Shown here: in pieces, positions 47,082-59,479 of the stretch
How the letters are laid out: every line of letters begins with the position of its first letter
Position numbering within the stretch: position 1 is the stretch's first letter
Source: Termitomyces sp. T153
Taxonomy: Eukaryota; Basidiomycota; Agaricomycetes; Agaricales; Lyophyllaceae
Assembly (NCBI GenBank): GCA_018296165.2
Contig: JACKQL020000001.1
Coordinates: 1,240,001 to 1,304,000 of the forward strand
Direction: 5' to 3'
Length of the DNA stretch: 64,000 bases
Notes under the pieces: model-generated
Told to the model about the DNA's origin: nothing
Databases searched by the model: none
Seen by the model: the letters and a program-made list of their open reading frames with translations, nothing else
Translations under genes and position numbers: made by a program

Positions 47082-49460
47082 TCATAACACAGGTCGGACA
47101 CGCAATGGCATGCCGTCCGTCGGTTCTTGCAGGGGAAAGACGTGAGCAACAACTTGCAAGAAACATATTTCAACGCACTCATTGTGATCGCAGCAGCAGG
47201 TTTGATCATTTGACCGACGAAAGAAGGTTCAAACTCGAAGTTCACGATCAACGCGCTGTAATGACAAGTCACAGTCATCAACCTGTCAAGGTCGAAATTA
47301 TACCCAAACGCTTACGCTAGGACAGCCTTCATCTCAATAATAGCCATTGTTTTCCCAATGCAAGCATGAGGACCAGCGAGGAACGACAACATGGAAAACA
47401 CCGGATGATAATCTTTGGGTAGATTTACCCAACGTTTCGGATTGAACCTAATGGTCGAGGATCAACAATTGAACGAGAAAAATAAAACACGAAACAGATG
47501 TACTCCTCAGCATCCTCGCCCCATATAACTTTCCAGGTATTGACAATCCGGATCTTGTCCAGGATAAGCGGGGCCAACAGGGAGGAATAATGAACCTACC
47601 GGAATAGTAAGCAATGTACCTTTGGGTACCAAGATACCATCCACATAATCATCCTTCGTAGTCTCGCGCAAAGTCAAAGGGACGGGAGGTAGCAAGCGGA
47701 GGCTTTCCATACTAGTTACATGGCTCAGAGTAGAAGTTCCACATAAAAATAAGAAAGAATGCTTACATGACACAATCAAGCCACTGCAGATCCTTTAAGT
47801 TTCGGTATGCTGGTCGTGGATTGTTGTCAAAAACAGGAGCGAGTTCTTGTCGGAGTCGGCTCTGACTCTCTTGATCATTTGCTAATAACCAAAGTGTCTG
47901 ATTCACAGTATTAGTGCATTGTATACGAACCTGACCGGAAACTTGTACCCATGAGAGACCGGTGGCTGTCGTTTCATGACCGGCACCTAGAAACGTAAGC
48001 TGACGAAAAGCTGAGACCAAAGTCGAAGACAAGACACTAATATTACACACCACTTGATCCATCATCGCACGATCGCTCATAGCATAGACACCCTTGTCCT
48101 TATCTAAATCTGCTTTCCTTGCGCGAACTAAAAGGCTCATTATGTCTCGCTTTGCCTCGGTATCAGAGACCACGACTGCAGAATCCTTCATCTTCTGGCG
48201 GAGAATCTCAGAAGATACGCGTTTGATACGATACATCGAATCGATCAATTTGCTAACGGCACCTTCATCGAGCGCGGGTCACTTTCAACTCGGACCTTGT
48301 ACAGAAGCATGTTTACGTACTGACAAACTTGACTTTGGTAAACCAATGACGGTGATCATATGCCCATTTGGATCCGACAACTTTTGCTGCGCCAGGTATA
48401 GACATTATTATAGCGATTTTTGCAAGATTGGGGCCTGACATGGGTGGTCAATCGAGCAAAGTAAGATGTCCTCTCCCTTACCTGATTGCAGATTTAACAG
48501 TTGCTCGTACGCTTCTGCCAATTCATTGTGTGGATCATGTAGAGAATCGGCTTTATACCCAAAAGCTGTCTGGCAAATTATATCGAGGGTTACTTTGCTC
48601 ACTGGTAGGATTCAAGAATATGTCGGTGAAGGTGAAGGACGGTATACGTACTCCATTCGTACATGGGAAGTACTTTGCCTCCTCGCGGATTCTTTTCATC
48701 TTCAATGGCTGAGTGTATGATCTTGACAAGGCTTTCGACAACGTTCTGTGAGTCCAAAGAAGAAGCGGCTTTGGTTGGCTTTACCTCTCGATCGAGTCGT
48801 AAAACATGTCAGTTTCTATGAACGCGTCGGTCCCAAGAAACATGTAAAGGAAGAAGCCACGCACGAGCCATGAGATTAGGGATAGAGAAAGCCGGGTTTA
48901 TGGCTTTGCGCATTTGCCTGTGTTCGTTGCCAGTCACAGTGAGGAGACCATAACCTGTTACCAATCCAAGTATATGTCTCAGGAAAGACGGCTTAAGAAG
49001 GAGAAAATTCAATCAGAGCGATAGACAAGTATCGAACCACACACCCGAGGATATTCAAGCCAATGTTTAACAAGGATATGATGTAACGCATCAGGTTTCA
49101 TGAAGATGAGGCGTTCGATGCCGACAGGGCCCACGATGCGAACCACAGGACCATACTGTTTAACCCATTCACGTTGCGGAATACCACTTTCGCTACGTAC
49201 AATGACCAGAGATTGACCCAAAATGGGATGACCTAAAGGTGGACCGGGAATAGATCGAAGTGGGGAGAGGAAAAAAGGCCAGATCCAGAGGCGATGTACT
49301 ATAAAATATACTAGTACAGCTAAAAAAACGTGAGAAGGACAACCTTTTATTGGAAGACACAAGCACCTCCAATCCCTATAGTAATGTTTCTGGGTGTCGC
49401 AGCGCAGGATAAATAGTCTCCCAAGGTAGACACGACGGTGGCAAGGTTTTGGGGCGCCAT
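47082..49460 (-). CDS. Cytochrome P450, CYP5150-like (copy B)
   Basis: It has the same architecture as the neighbour. The start at 49,460 gives MAPQNLATVVSTLGDYLSCA; an intron then leads to AVLVYFIVHRLWIWPFFLSP and SIPGPPLGHPILGQ. Shared blocks are YGPVVRIVGPVGIERLIFMK, LLTVTGNEHRQMRKAINPAF, ADSLHDPHNELAEAYEQLLN, the I-helix LTFLGAGHETTATGLSW, the ExxR ESLR with PPVPLTLRE, and the haem loop FLAGPHACIG. The C-terminus is AITM joined to KPTDGMPLRVRPVL and the stop at 47,082. Intron positions match copy A, so the pair arose by tandem duplication, and the upstream region is shared with the divergent BUD4-like gene. Confidence 0.87.
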
Positions 49461-49795
49461 GTTGGTATGGACGAGTCACCGTAGTCTTCAAGGGAAGCTC
49501 ATGATTCTTTTCGTGCCGAACAATCCGGCACCCACAATTGAACTGAGTGTCATGGGACAGATCTCTGAAAATCCTGATGCTAATGATTGATTGAGCGGAG
49601 GGATCACGATCATGTGACTGAACGCCTCCCCGACGCGTGCAAGGAAGTTAATGGATTCCCACGACGGGATCTTTGTTGACCGTGCCAGTTTAAGTCTTTC
49701 CTCACCTTGACAACCAGCATCACCGAATTTATAGCGCGTAACAGCGAGCTTACCGCCGGTTCCTCGCTGCTCGCTGTTCCCCGCGGCGTGCAGGT
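49461..49795. promoter_or_regulatory. 335-bp divergent promoter region of P450 B and BUD4-like
   Basis: The two start codons face away from each other with 335 bp between them. I see no clear TATA box. Co-regulation is possible but not shown. Confidence 0.4.
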
Positions 49796-52700
49796 ATGTC
49801 GACCCAGAAGCCTCCACTCAGAGACAGGTTTTTGTCCAACTCACCTGACCCCATTAAGTCCTCTATTATGCGCGACTCTGGCATGGGCTGGATTTCCCCG
49901 ACATCGAACTCGGGAAGTCAAGCCTCAGCAAGCTCTGGCTCAATTACCTCCCCTCTCCGCATAGCCAAACGAGATTCTCCACGTTCCTTGCCACAGCCTC
50001 CGGTTGCTCGCCGCACTTCTTCAAGTTATCGCCATGTTCGAGACAACAACCTTGTTTCAAAATCTCCTTTCAAGTCGCAGATACCTACACATTCTCCGTC
50101 TCCTGCCCGTCCTGTTTCGTTTCCCTCCCCACGACGGGTGTCGGGTGAGAAGCGACCACGTCCCTCCTCAATGCATTATCAAGCAGAGGATGAGAACGAG
50201 CGTCCTTTCGCTCTCAAAAGGGAGCGTAGGCAGTCAAAAGCCTTTCAAGGCCTGATTCAGAAGGAACCGGTCAGCAAAAGTCCTTTTAAGCAACCTGCTG
50301 CCAGCACCGAGAAACAATCTTTGTCTCCCCCTCCTCCCCTCCTTCATCTTCTTCCCGCAGCAACGTCTTCATCGCTTCCTCCGGCAGCACATCCTTCACT
50401 TGCACCGTTGATCGGTCCCACAACCAGTGTCTCACCTGGTCGCTCTTCACTTGTCTCGAGAAGAATGCATGGGCCCCGCCTAAGTAGTGGCAGCCAAAGT
50501 AGGAGGCAGCGAAGAAAAACTGTCACATGGGATGAAAACTGCGATGTCGTCGAAATCAGTGCGGATGAAAATGAGACTGACAGCGAGAATGAAGAAGAGC
50601 AGCGGGTGGGCGTCGGTAACGATTATGAGCAGGAGCCTGAAGATGATCCATTTTTCCGCGGGGACCAGCCCCAGAAAGAAGATAGAATAATGGACGAACC
50701 TTCGTATGACAGCAACGATCCCTATGATGGATTTAGTGACGACGGTCCTTCGCTAGGGCTGGATCCTGATGCGAGCATTTCGGGGTTGGTTGAAGAGATG
50801 TTTGCTTCCTCAAGTAAGAAGACCATCGATGTCTTAGTACAAAACGCCGCCGTTTTGCCAAGTCCTGGTGTCACTACCAGCACGCCACCACGTCAGCTAA
50901 ACGGCTCTCAATTTCCTCCAGATTTGGATACCGAAGATGGTATCCCTCTGGGACGGTCTCATCATGCCGCTCGATTTCTTCAACATCAGCGAGAATACTC
51001 GCATTCCCCCAAGACGTCCCCTCCTCATTTTTCGTACGCTTCCGCACACTCTTCTCCACAACCACTGGTCAACGGCCAGGTGTTTAACCTTCCCACGCAT
51101 GCTTCTCCTCATGGGCCGCCCGCTACACCGCCAAGGAGGTGTTCTACTGTCCCTTCGCCCAGCGCACAAACTCCACGTTCTCTCAATATAAACGGGGAGA
51201 TGGCAGCCAGTAGTCCATCCTCGCGTCTGGGCAGTCCTATCGCATCGTCAAGCGTTGGTCCAAGCCATCTTGCTACACCTCCTCTCGGAAGGTCTACACA
51301 TGCAGAACGATATCAACTGGCGCGAACAGAGGATTGTGAAGATGTTCTTATGTTACCAGGAACTCCGTCACCCAGTAAAATTACCAGGAATCCCGACCAC
51401 CCGGACACTCGCCATGGAGAAAAATTGATACCTAAGTTTGAGGTGGATATTGGATCATCAGGCATGTGACTTCTCTACTTACCTTGCGCGAACATCACCG
51501 TAAACGGTTGTCATTAATCATCGTCGATAGATCCATCGTCGACTTCACTGGAAGACCCTTTCTCGCTGCCGACGTTGGTGCCTCCGATCGCACGTCAAAC
51601 TCTGGTGGATGGATCTGCAACAAAATCAGCTGATACTCAGGACACTTCAGCAAATGAACCCCAGTTGACATATACACCAGTGTCAGAAGTGAGCAATTAG
51701 ATGACTTTGACTGTTCAAGTCGCATTTCTAACTAACGACTTTATAGAATACTCAAGTGAAAGACGATCGGCCAACTTTCGCTTTCGAGGGGTGTTCCCAT
51801 TTCGAGCATTCCCCAGACGTTTCTCAGAGTCGCTCAAAAACTCCGGACTCAAAGAGCCCATCATTTAGTCGAAATGATACAAGTCTTGAAGATGACAGCT
51901 GCTCTTCTATTCCCGACAGCATTTCTTCTCAGGTAAACGACGAAGGAATACAAGCCGAAGATACCGTGTTCACAGTGACTAATCTCAGTACTGAGATTGG
52001 TGTCATTGGGCGTGCCGAAAGAAAACCAATGACGAGGGCCACTGTCATGGAGGGGGAACAATCTAGTCCTGTTGATGTAGCCAAGAAACTTGAATTTGAT
52101 TTTGGGAGCAGGTTCGGACGTGGATTGGATCTTGGAGATATCGATTCTGGGATTATAACGGGTACCCTTGACGGCTTCGAAGTCATCCGAGGCCCAAGCA
52201 AGGAGGAGACTCCCAGTGTCCAGAGTGGAAGCAGTATGAGAATGGGAGACCTTGACGTGGCCATGGACATGCGAAGTGCTCTGGATCGTCTGATGGATGA
52301 TGTCGCCGGAACTCATGCAGACGATACCGTGACCACTGAGGACGATGATTCACTGGAGATTCTGCAGCCCCCTAAGCAATCAATCCCTGGCTCGCGGATT
52401 ATGGAACGCGCCGCTACCGATTCTGCGCTGCTGCACAACAACGGTTTCGTGAACAGAAATGTCAGTTTATCCTCGGAATCTTCTATACCTCCTCCGCCGC
52501 CATCCAAGAACAATATCAGGAGCAGGGAACGGATGATTTTAGAGAAGCGCCGCGAAGCTAGACGCTTAGAAGAACCTGAAGAGTCTCTACTTCCAACGGT
52601 CGGTAGAGACGACCAGCGACTATTGGGAGTGGGACGCCCCAGCAGGAGAAGAAGTATGAGCACAGGTGATGCGGACATCTTAGGCGGAGGTGCAAAGAAG

Positions 52701-54507
52701 AGAGGTGATATACTCCTTGATGTTGTTGTCGGTGATATAGATCGTCAAGACGGCGAGCTTGGTGACAGTATTGAGAAAGAGCTGAAGAAGATGGTGGCAG
52801 CCCCAATCAAGAACAAGATGGTCAGTTTCCCTTCCTTTGTTCCTTGTGATTATCTCTGAATATAACACAAGAAATATCATGTTCGAGAGCGCGAAAGCAC
52901 CATATATGCTTCTTCGTCGGATCCAGATATCGTTTCACACATGGCTGGACCTGGTGATGTCAACGTCGGAAAGGCATGGAGGCCCGTTCGTCGCCCTTCG
53001 GATATGGTATGTCCTTTATATCCATGCTGGAATAGTCTCACTTGACAACAACTGCCAGAACGAATATTCGAAACAAATTAAAGAGTATCGAGCACAGGAG
53101 AAGTTGGGGAAGGCTTATGGAAAAGTTTTTGTCAAAGGTAATTTTCAGTCTTATTTACCTTGACTTTGTCTGATTTACCTGTCTGTAGTCCTAGGTGTTA
53201 AGAATATTCATATTCCATTGCCCCGACAACCAACCTTCCTCACTTGTACATTGAATAATGGGATCCACTTCGTCAGCACACCCGAATTCCAGCTCGGCCG
53301 AGATTGTCGTATCGAACAAGAGTTTGAGCTGTATGTTGACATTCATCTCAATCAAGAACTTTATCTTTAACTCTATATTGCTCTAGGATTGAGCACAGCA
53401 AATTAGAATTCACACTCACGCTCAAAGTTCGCCGAGACCCGCACGTCGTCGCGCAGTTCAAAGAACTTACGCCTCCTCCGCAAGCGCCTGTCGTCTCCCC
53501 TCCAGTGATACAAAATCCCAGCAAAGGTGGCATGAGAAGCTTCTTTCATTCCTCTCCGAAGAAATCGTCAAAAGATAAACTTCCTGTGCAGGCATTCCCA
53601 CCACCACCCCAGTCAGTCCAACGCCTGCCGGAAAACCTCGCTCGACATCTCAAACCGGACGGAACAATGGCGCGCGCTTTCATTTCTTTCAAAGAAATAG
53701 CACCGCGATGTGACACACGATTGTTCGAGACCAGCTATCCTCTTATTGGCCAACGGGTTGAGATTGGCGGAAAATTTTCGACATTGCAAGCAGGAGAGAT
53801 AGTCCTTCAGATCTTCAGGTTACCACCGTTACCTGGTATTGCATCAGAACAGCTCCCGCAAAGCCTGGAAGAGTGTCATCGCGGCTTACGGCATATTAAC
53901 TGGCATAAAGTGACATATTTTGAAGGAATTCTGACGCAGTTAGGTGGTGATTGCAGCGTATGTTGATTTGAATAAGATCACTCTATATTCTTGACCGGTA
54001 ACATTTTTCTCAGACTTGGCGTCGTCGACAACTACGCGTCATTGGCGCCAATCTCATTGCATTTAATGATGTCACTAAAAAGGCTACCGCTACTATAGAC
54101 CTGAAGAAGGCGATTGCGGTCGAGGATAATCAGGAAGGGCGCAGAAATGCTTTGAGTCCCGGAGGTGCCTCTCGATACGACGAAGATGACGGACTATATG
54201 GTGTCGAGCGCTCTTTCCGACTAGTCTTTCCGCATGGAGAAGATATTCTCTTCTTCGCTGACACAGATGATGAGAAGACCCGATGGTGCGTCAATCCATT
54301 CGTTGTCGGTTATTGCCACAGCTGATCAGTGTTGAATGCAGGCTTGATGTATTTCGGGCCCTTGTCGGCCACATTCCTCCTCATCCCTTTTGGGCAGAAC
54401 TTCTTTGGCAGCGTCAAGAAGAGTTAACTCGAACAAGGCAGCCTTCTTCCAGGCCTCCACCTCATTCGTCCCCCTCATGGCTGGTCAGTAAGGGTCCTCA
54501 ACGATAA
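49796..54507 (+). CDS. BUD4: Bud4/anillin-like septin-associated protein with C-terminal PH domain
   Basis: Bud4-type proteins bind septins and mark division or septation sites at the cell cortex. The first exon (49,796-51,461) encodes a long Ser/Pro-rich disordered N-terminus with acidic stretches. Later exons carry NNIRSRERMILEKRREARRL and KEYRAQEKLGKAYGKVFVKV. After these come a beta-rich block (LGVKNIHIPLPRQPTFLTCT), FSSPKK-type basic linkers and the anillin-homology part (GQRVEIGGKFSTLQAGE, LPQSLEECHRGLRHI). A PH domain follows from about 53,920 to 54,440 (FEGILTQLGG, TWRRRQLRVIGANLIAFND, FRLVFPHGEDILFFADTDDE, W-L-D-V-F). Intron 1 seems to be a GC-AG intron (51,462-51,530). The C-terminal boundary (VSKGPQR, stop 54,505-54,507) is the least certain part. 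The family is recognised by domain order. Confidence 0.82.
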
Positions 54508-55017
54508 CGCAGCATGGCTTAATATTCGCGATTTCTATTCGTTCTAGTGAGAGTTTTGGGTCCTGACTTTTGATTGAATTGTTTTCGACAGAACTTTATG
54601 TCCGTTCGGTGACAATATCTTTGTTGTGTACAAGTATGAGAACTTTTTCTACCTGCTCATTTCTGAAGTATGTATCTTATAGAAACTTGTAATGTCTGAG
54701 ATTGTATTATCGACTCCTCCAAAACAAGCATATAACTGATAGTCTGTACTCAGAGTTGGGCACAGCGGATCGCAGTCCTTGATTCTCGCCATGTCCGGGA
54801 TGCAAAACTTAAGCCTGTGTGGGCACGAGGTACGCTTATAGTTTCCACATTACGTCTGCCACTCGTTCTCGATCGCACCGAAAGCATGCGACCGTACATG
54901 CTGTTTCGACATGCACATACCTGCCCTTCACAACCTTATCGATACACATCTCCTGGATTCATAAGTTGTCCTTGAAGTACATTTCCTGAACCATTCTGAC
55001 AAAACTTGCCTTGAAAA
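54508..55017. other. BUD4-like 3' region and upstream of the next gene
   Basis: No coding exon found. It is AT-rich sequence consistent with a 3' UTR followed by a promoter. Confidence 0.5.
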
Positions 55018-56482
55018 ATGAAGACTCTTATCACCCCGTGGCCTTCGGAAGCGCGGCCTTCTTCAAGAAGAAAACCGAAATTCCCTTCTATAATAATTCC
55101 TCGTACTTCAATCAACTTGAACATCAATGATGCACCCTCTATAAATCATGATAAAATCGTTCCAGTCTCACAGGATTCTCAGCCCACTTCAATCACACCA
55201 CGATTATCCACGGACCTATTGTCACTTGCACCTACGAAGTCATCACCATTGCAAGAGTTTGGTATGGATTGCGCAGCCCCAGACATCTTGGCACTTGCGG
55301 AACTGTTCGCAACACTCAAACAAACCGTTTCTCATTTATACGCTACCTTCGACGAACTAGGTGGCCAAACCAAGAGACTGGCATATCTTGGCCCAGTGAT
55401 ACAGGCAGATCACCAGGTGAGTAGATACAAACTGGGGACAAAAGTAAGACCCTCACTCGCGATGCAACGTAGATTGAAAATGCACGTTTGATGTTGGAAC
55501 AACAAATATCCAGACATGAGAAGTCAATGCAAGAAATTAGATCTATCCTCAAAGACGCTGTCTGCGAGAGTGTGGTACAGAGATTGAAGGTGCAGATAGC
55601 TGAAACAATATCTCACATTATCGCAAAAGAAATCCAGAGTAGGGTTCAGCAGGAAGTAAGTCATTCCGGTGTATACCAAGTACCATTGAGTCATTCATTG
55701 TTCCAATGTAGCTCTCCAAGCAAATTCCAGAAAAGCTCCGACGACAGGTTCAAGGCCACACGAGAGAAATACTCGAGGTTCAGACTGTTCTTTATAATTC
55801 GTATGTCACCTGCCTCCATAAGAATACTGTTGAAACCTCATGTTATTTACCTAGTGAAGCGCGCCGTCATAATGCAAGCTTGAGCTCACCATGCATGGAC
55901 GCAGAGCCATTGCGTCCTCTCCTACGCCCTCTTCCAAGTGCCTTGCAGTCTCCGGCTTATACTTTGAAACGACCTTTCACTGCGAACAACTCCGAAGTCG
56001 CAAGTCCATTAACACCATTCTCTGCTGTGTTGACACCGGCACCTTCCGTGTATCCTGGAGTAATCAAGCAAGTCTTCGAACTTGTTTCCCCAACACCCTC
56101 CCCGCTATTCCCTCGTAATATGAGATCTCTATTTGGACTTAATCCTGGCGCAGCCAAGCAATTGCTGATAGACTATGGCCTCGAGACTACAAATATAGGT
56201 GTAGCGCTATCTCCAAAGGCTAATCAACCTGAGGCGCTAGTCAACAGACCCACTGGTCTCAACACTCCGGAGGCTTCTCCCGCCCTCGACGGAACTACAA
56301 CGCGGGAAGAAGACATTAGCAAGTTCATGAATCACATTGGGGTATGTCTTACGTCAGTATCTTCAGATACAATCCATTTCTCAAACATTCTATCTTGACA
56401 ATAGTTACCTTTTCTCATGGTCCCCGTTCCAAAGCCGAAATCGGGCCCACAACTCCATCTCGTCATCCCTAGAGGCTCCTAG
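55018..56482 (+). CDS. Unrecognised 411-aa coiled-coil protein
   Basis: The family is not recognised. Exons 55,018-55,416, 55,473-55,655, 55,712-55,800, 55,855-56,341 and 56,405-56,482 sum to 1236 nt with a stop, and all introns are GT-AG. The N-terminal third is Ser/Pro-rich and probably disordered. Residues about 85-220 are helical with heptads (LAELFATLKQTVSHLYATFD, MLEQQISRHEKSMQEIRSIL, IPEKLRRQVQGHTREILEVQ), so a coiled-coil dimer is likely. A Pro-rich stretch (PLRPLLRPLPSALQSP) precedes a small conserved-looking block, LFPRNMRSLFGLNPGAAKQL. No enzyme motif, signal peptide or membrane segment is visible. It lies in tandem with BUD4-like but no link is shown. Confidence 0.72.
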
Positions 56483-57458
56483 TTCGAACAGTCGATACGG
56501 TCTTCTGTAACAAGTGTACACACCGCTCTATATTCTACGTATGTACTTTTATCTATTTGGTCGTCCAAAATATCAAGTCTTGAAAATTTGTTGGGAAAAG
56601 GCTTGCAAAGGAATGGCAAGAGGTCGTATCTGTAAGGACACACCTCATAGAAGAATAACTACGTAGGTGAATGTGCAAGTGGATAGCATCAAAACCCCTT
56701 TGGAAAGCTTGCCACTTGTTTTGTCCTCGTTATACGATTAATATTCAGATATTATCAGTGTCACAATGAGAAATCGGTCCTCTTCAAAATCTTCTATCTC
56801 GCCTTTACCTTTGAAATAATCGAACATATATGTAGACTATATAGCAAGACTTGTTCATACTTATTTTGTTTGAATAGTACGGATATAGGAGGCGGAAAGG
56901 CATGAAATGAGCGCGAGTAACGACACCCTCCGGGCTTCGGACAAGCATTTAAAGGTTTTCTATAGAGAACTTCTATGCATACATAGCTGCTTAAGTCCAA
57001 ATTTCCGGGGGGAACAGATACCAGGTTACAACTGAGGGATCTCTCTTCTTGTTGATGAAAGAGAGCGTGACAGACGAGATTCGGCAAGCTGGCATGTTGA
57101 GTGCACAAAAAATTTCGGGCCCTCGGCATAGTGCTGACTGTGACAAGTTCAGTTCCCGGTTTTTGGTATCCCTCGCTCGGTCATGGGCCGACATCCCTTC
57201 CGTGCCATAGGTCCTCCCAGAAAAATGTATCATCCTTAATCACAAGTAAATTGAGCTGGCCTGAAATTCCGAGAGCTCTACCTCAAGGGGATAGAGCTAC
57301 AGAATAAAATGATCAGGAATTTCACTTCCCGACACATGACATCGACAATCAATCGCCAGCTCACTATATAAGCCACCCACTGATGCATTCCACTGTTCCC
57401 TAAGCTGTGCTCACAAGTGCTAGGTATTGCTGTGCAATACTGCTGATTTCTCTGCTCA
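56483..57458. other. Intergenic region upstream of the GT17 gene
   Basis: No gene found. Open frames on both strands overlap and look like chance. A TATA box lies near its right end. Confidence 0.5.
57365..57372 (+). promoter_or_regulatory. TATA box of the GT17 gene
   Basis: TATATAAG lies 94 bp upstream of the start codon, giving a leader of about 60 nt if transcription starts around 30 bp downstream. Confidence 0.55.
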
Positions 57459-58777
57459 ATGGCTATTTCCTTCTTGCGACGATCTCACCGACTATCTCTC
57501 ATTTCTCTGATTCTGGTCCTCATTGGTCTACTTCATCTGGTAATCTCATACCAGTACCAGATCAAAAATATTCTATCGTACGCGACGCGGCCTCTATGGG
57601 ACGAGGCTGACGGACCCAAAAAAATCATCTCACATTACTATGCTGAAGGCATGAATATGGATTATCATGCTTGTCAACTCCACGGATGGAAGGAACGCGA
57701 GGCGCGGGGTAATACTAAAGTTATGGACGCTGTTCTAATGAGCAGCGAATTGGACTTATTAGAGATACGGATGAATGAGTTGGATTCGGTCGTTGACAAC
57801 TTCTTCATCATTGAATCCAATGCAACCTTCACCGGACTGCCGAAGGAGACTTACTTCGTCAAAAACAGAGAGAGGTTTTCTAAATTCGAGAAAAAGATTG
57901 TATATAAATTGCAAGTGTTAACATGTCCTGTATATTTTTTCTGATTTTAAGAACGATTTAGTATACCAGGGTATCCTCTCCAATCGGGACAGGTTGCTTG
58001 GGATGCTGAGAGATGGACACGCGACAACATGACCGCAATGCTTCATGCCCATATGAGGACTCTCCCTTCCGACAGCCCAATACTCGTCATAATGTCCGAC
58101 ATTGATGAGATTCCATCAAAGCATACTATTCAGCTACTCAGGGCGTGTGATTATGGTGAAGCCATACATCTTCAGCTCCGGAATTTCTTGTACAGGTACT
58201 TTATTGTATGCGTCATCCGCCTTCGAGCTCATAGAGAGAATGTTTGTAGTTTCGAGTGGCAGCTAGATATGGCCAGTTGGCGTTCTAGTGTGAACCTTTG
58301 GCATCCCAACGTTTACTACCGGCATTCCAAAGGCTCTGACACAATTCTGGCAGATTCAGGATGGCACTGCAGTTACTGCTTTAGGACCATTCCAGAATTT
58401 ATAGACAAGATGAGAGGATTTTCGCATTCAGATCGTATTGGAGGGAATATGAAGCTTCTCGACCCCCGAAGAATTCAAGAGACTATCTGTCGGGGTAAAG
58501 ACATTTTTGGGATGCTTCCCGAAGCGTACAGTGTGAGTATCAGCTTCGAGCCCTCGTTGGGTCGACGCTGACCGTGATAAATGCCATCCCTTCAGTACAA
58601 AGACCTTTTTTCTCAAATGAGTCTCGAGTCGTAAGACGTCCGTTTCGTGTGTTCCGCGGTCATACTGAATTTTACTTGGGTAGGATGACGTCTGCTGTCG
58701 GCCTACCACGATTCCTGATCGAAAATGCAGAAAGGTTTCGTTTCCTGTTACCGGGTGGATGCGTACGAGAGAGCTAG
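57459..58777 (+). CDS. Glycosyltransferase family 17 protein (MGAT3-like), 365 aa
   Basis: GT17 enzymes include the bisecting beta-1,4-N-acetylglucosaminyltransferase of animals. Fungal members are probably Golgi glycosyltransferases of unknown acceptor. A short basic N-terminus and one hydrophobic segment ([20 protein letters not shown]) make it a type II membrane protein. Family blocks are [49 protein letters not shown] (a DxD-like metal or sugar-nucleotide site), [20 protein letters not shown], and the C-terminal [17 protein letters not shown]. Exons 57,459-57,910, 57,962-58,195, 58,250-58,532, 58,596-58,630 and 58,684-58,777 total 1098 nt. Intron 1 must be GC-AG (GCAAGT donor) to keep KIVYKFIPGYPL in frame. 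It appears intact. Confidence 0.88.
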
Positions 58778-59479
58778 TCATTGTGGTGGACCACAAATAG
58801 TGTATGCATACGCTCCTTGATCAATTCTATGTAGTTACCCGAGAGTTTGATCAGAAGTCAAGGGGTACGGACCAGAGAATCCCGAGGTACGATGTAAGGT
58901 CCATGGTCTTCAATCATGAAGATGTTTGACCTCTAATTTGGGTTAAGAAGGCTTCGAGATAAGGCTTCGAGATCATGTCATTCTGTTTGTACAACATTCA
59001 TTAATGCCCACAAGTACTTTCAGTGATGATTTGTGTGCAAGACTTGACACTTCGGCACCTCGGCTGTGTGTGATTATGTCACAGTGATGCGATGTGACTT
59101 GCGGCAACCTCCAATTCAGTTATGTACCATCCATGTACAGCAGTGTTATTCGCTTTTGGAAGGCTAGAATGAATTATTTATTGTTTATACAGGCTAAAAA
59201 AACTGATTATAAAATGTAAAATCTTGCCATAAAAAGCAGGTGGTAGAGGGGGGTTCCGCGGCAGCTTAAACCTAAAATTAAACATCGTCCCCGATTATTT
59301 TTTGCCCGTGCCTTATCAGAAGTGGACAAATACTACCACAGCTTGCCGCGTCCATGATTACTCTACACAAATCGCGTTTCCTCCTACCAACCGTTCAGGC
59401 AAGTCAATGACCTTGAAGAATCCCCAGCTCTGACAATTAAGTGCTGTTTGTCATCACGCTCTTTTATCATTCGCTTGTA
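58778..59479. other. Intergenic region between GT17 and GH18 genes
   Basis: No coding exon, repeat or RNA gene recognised. Confidence 0.5.
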
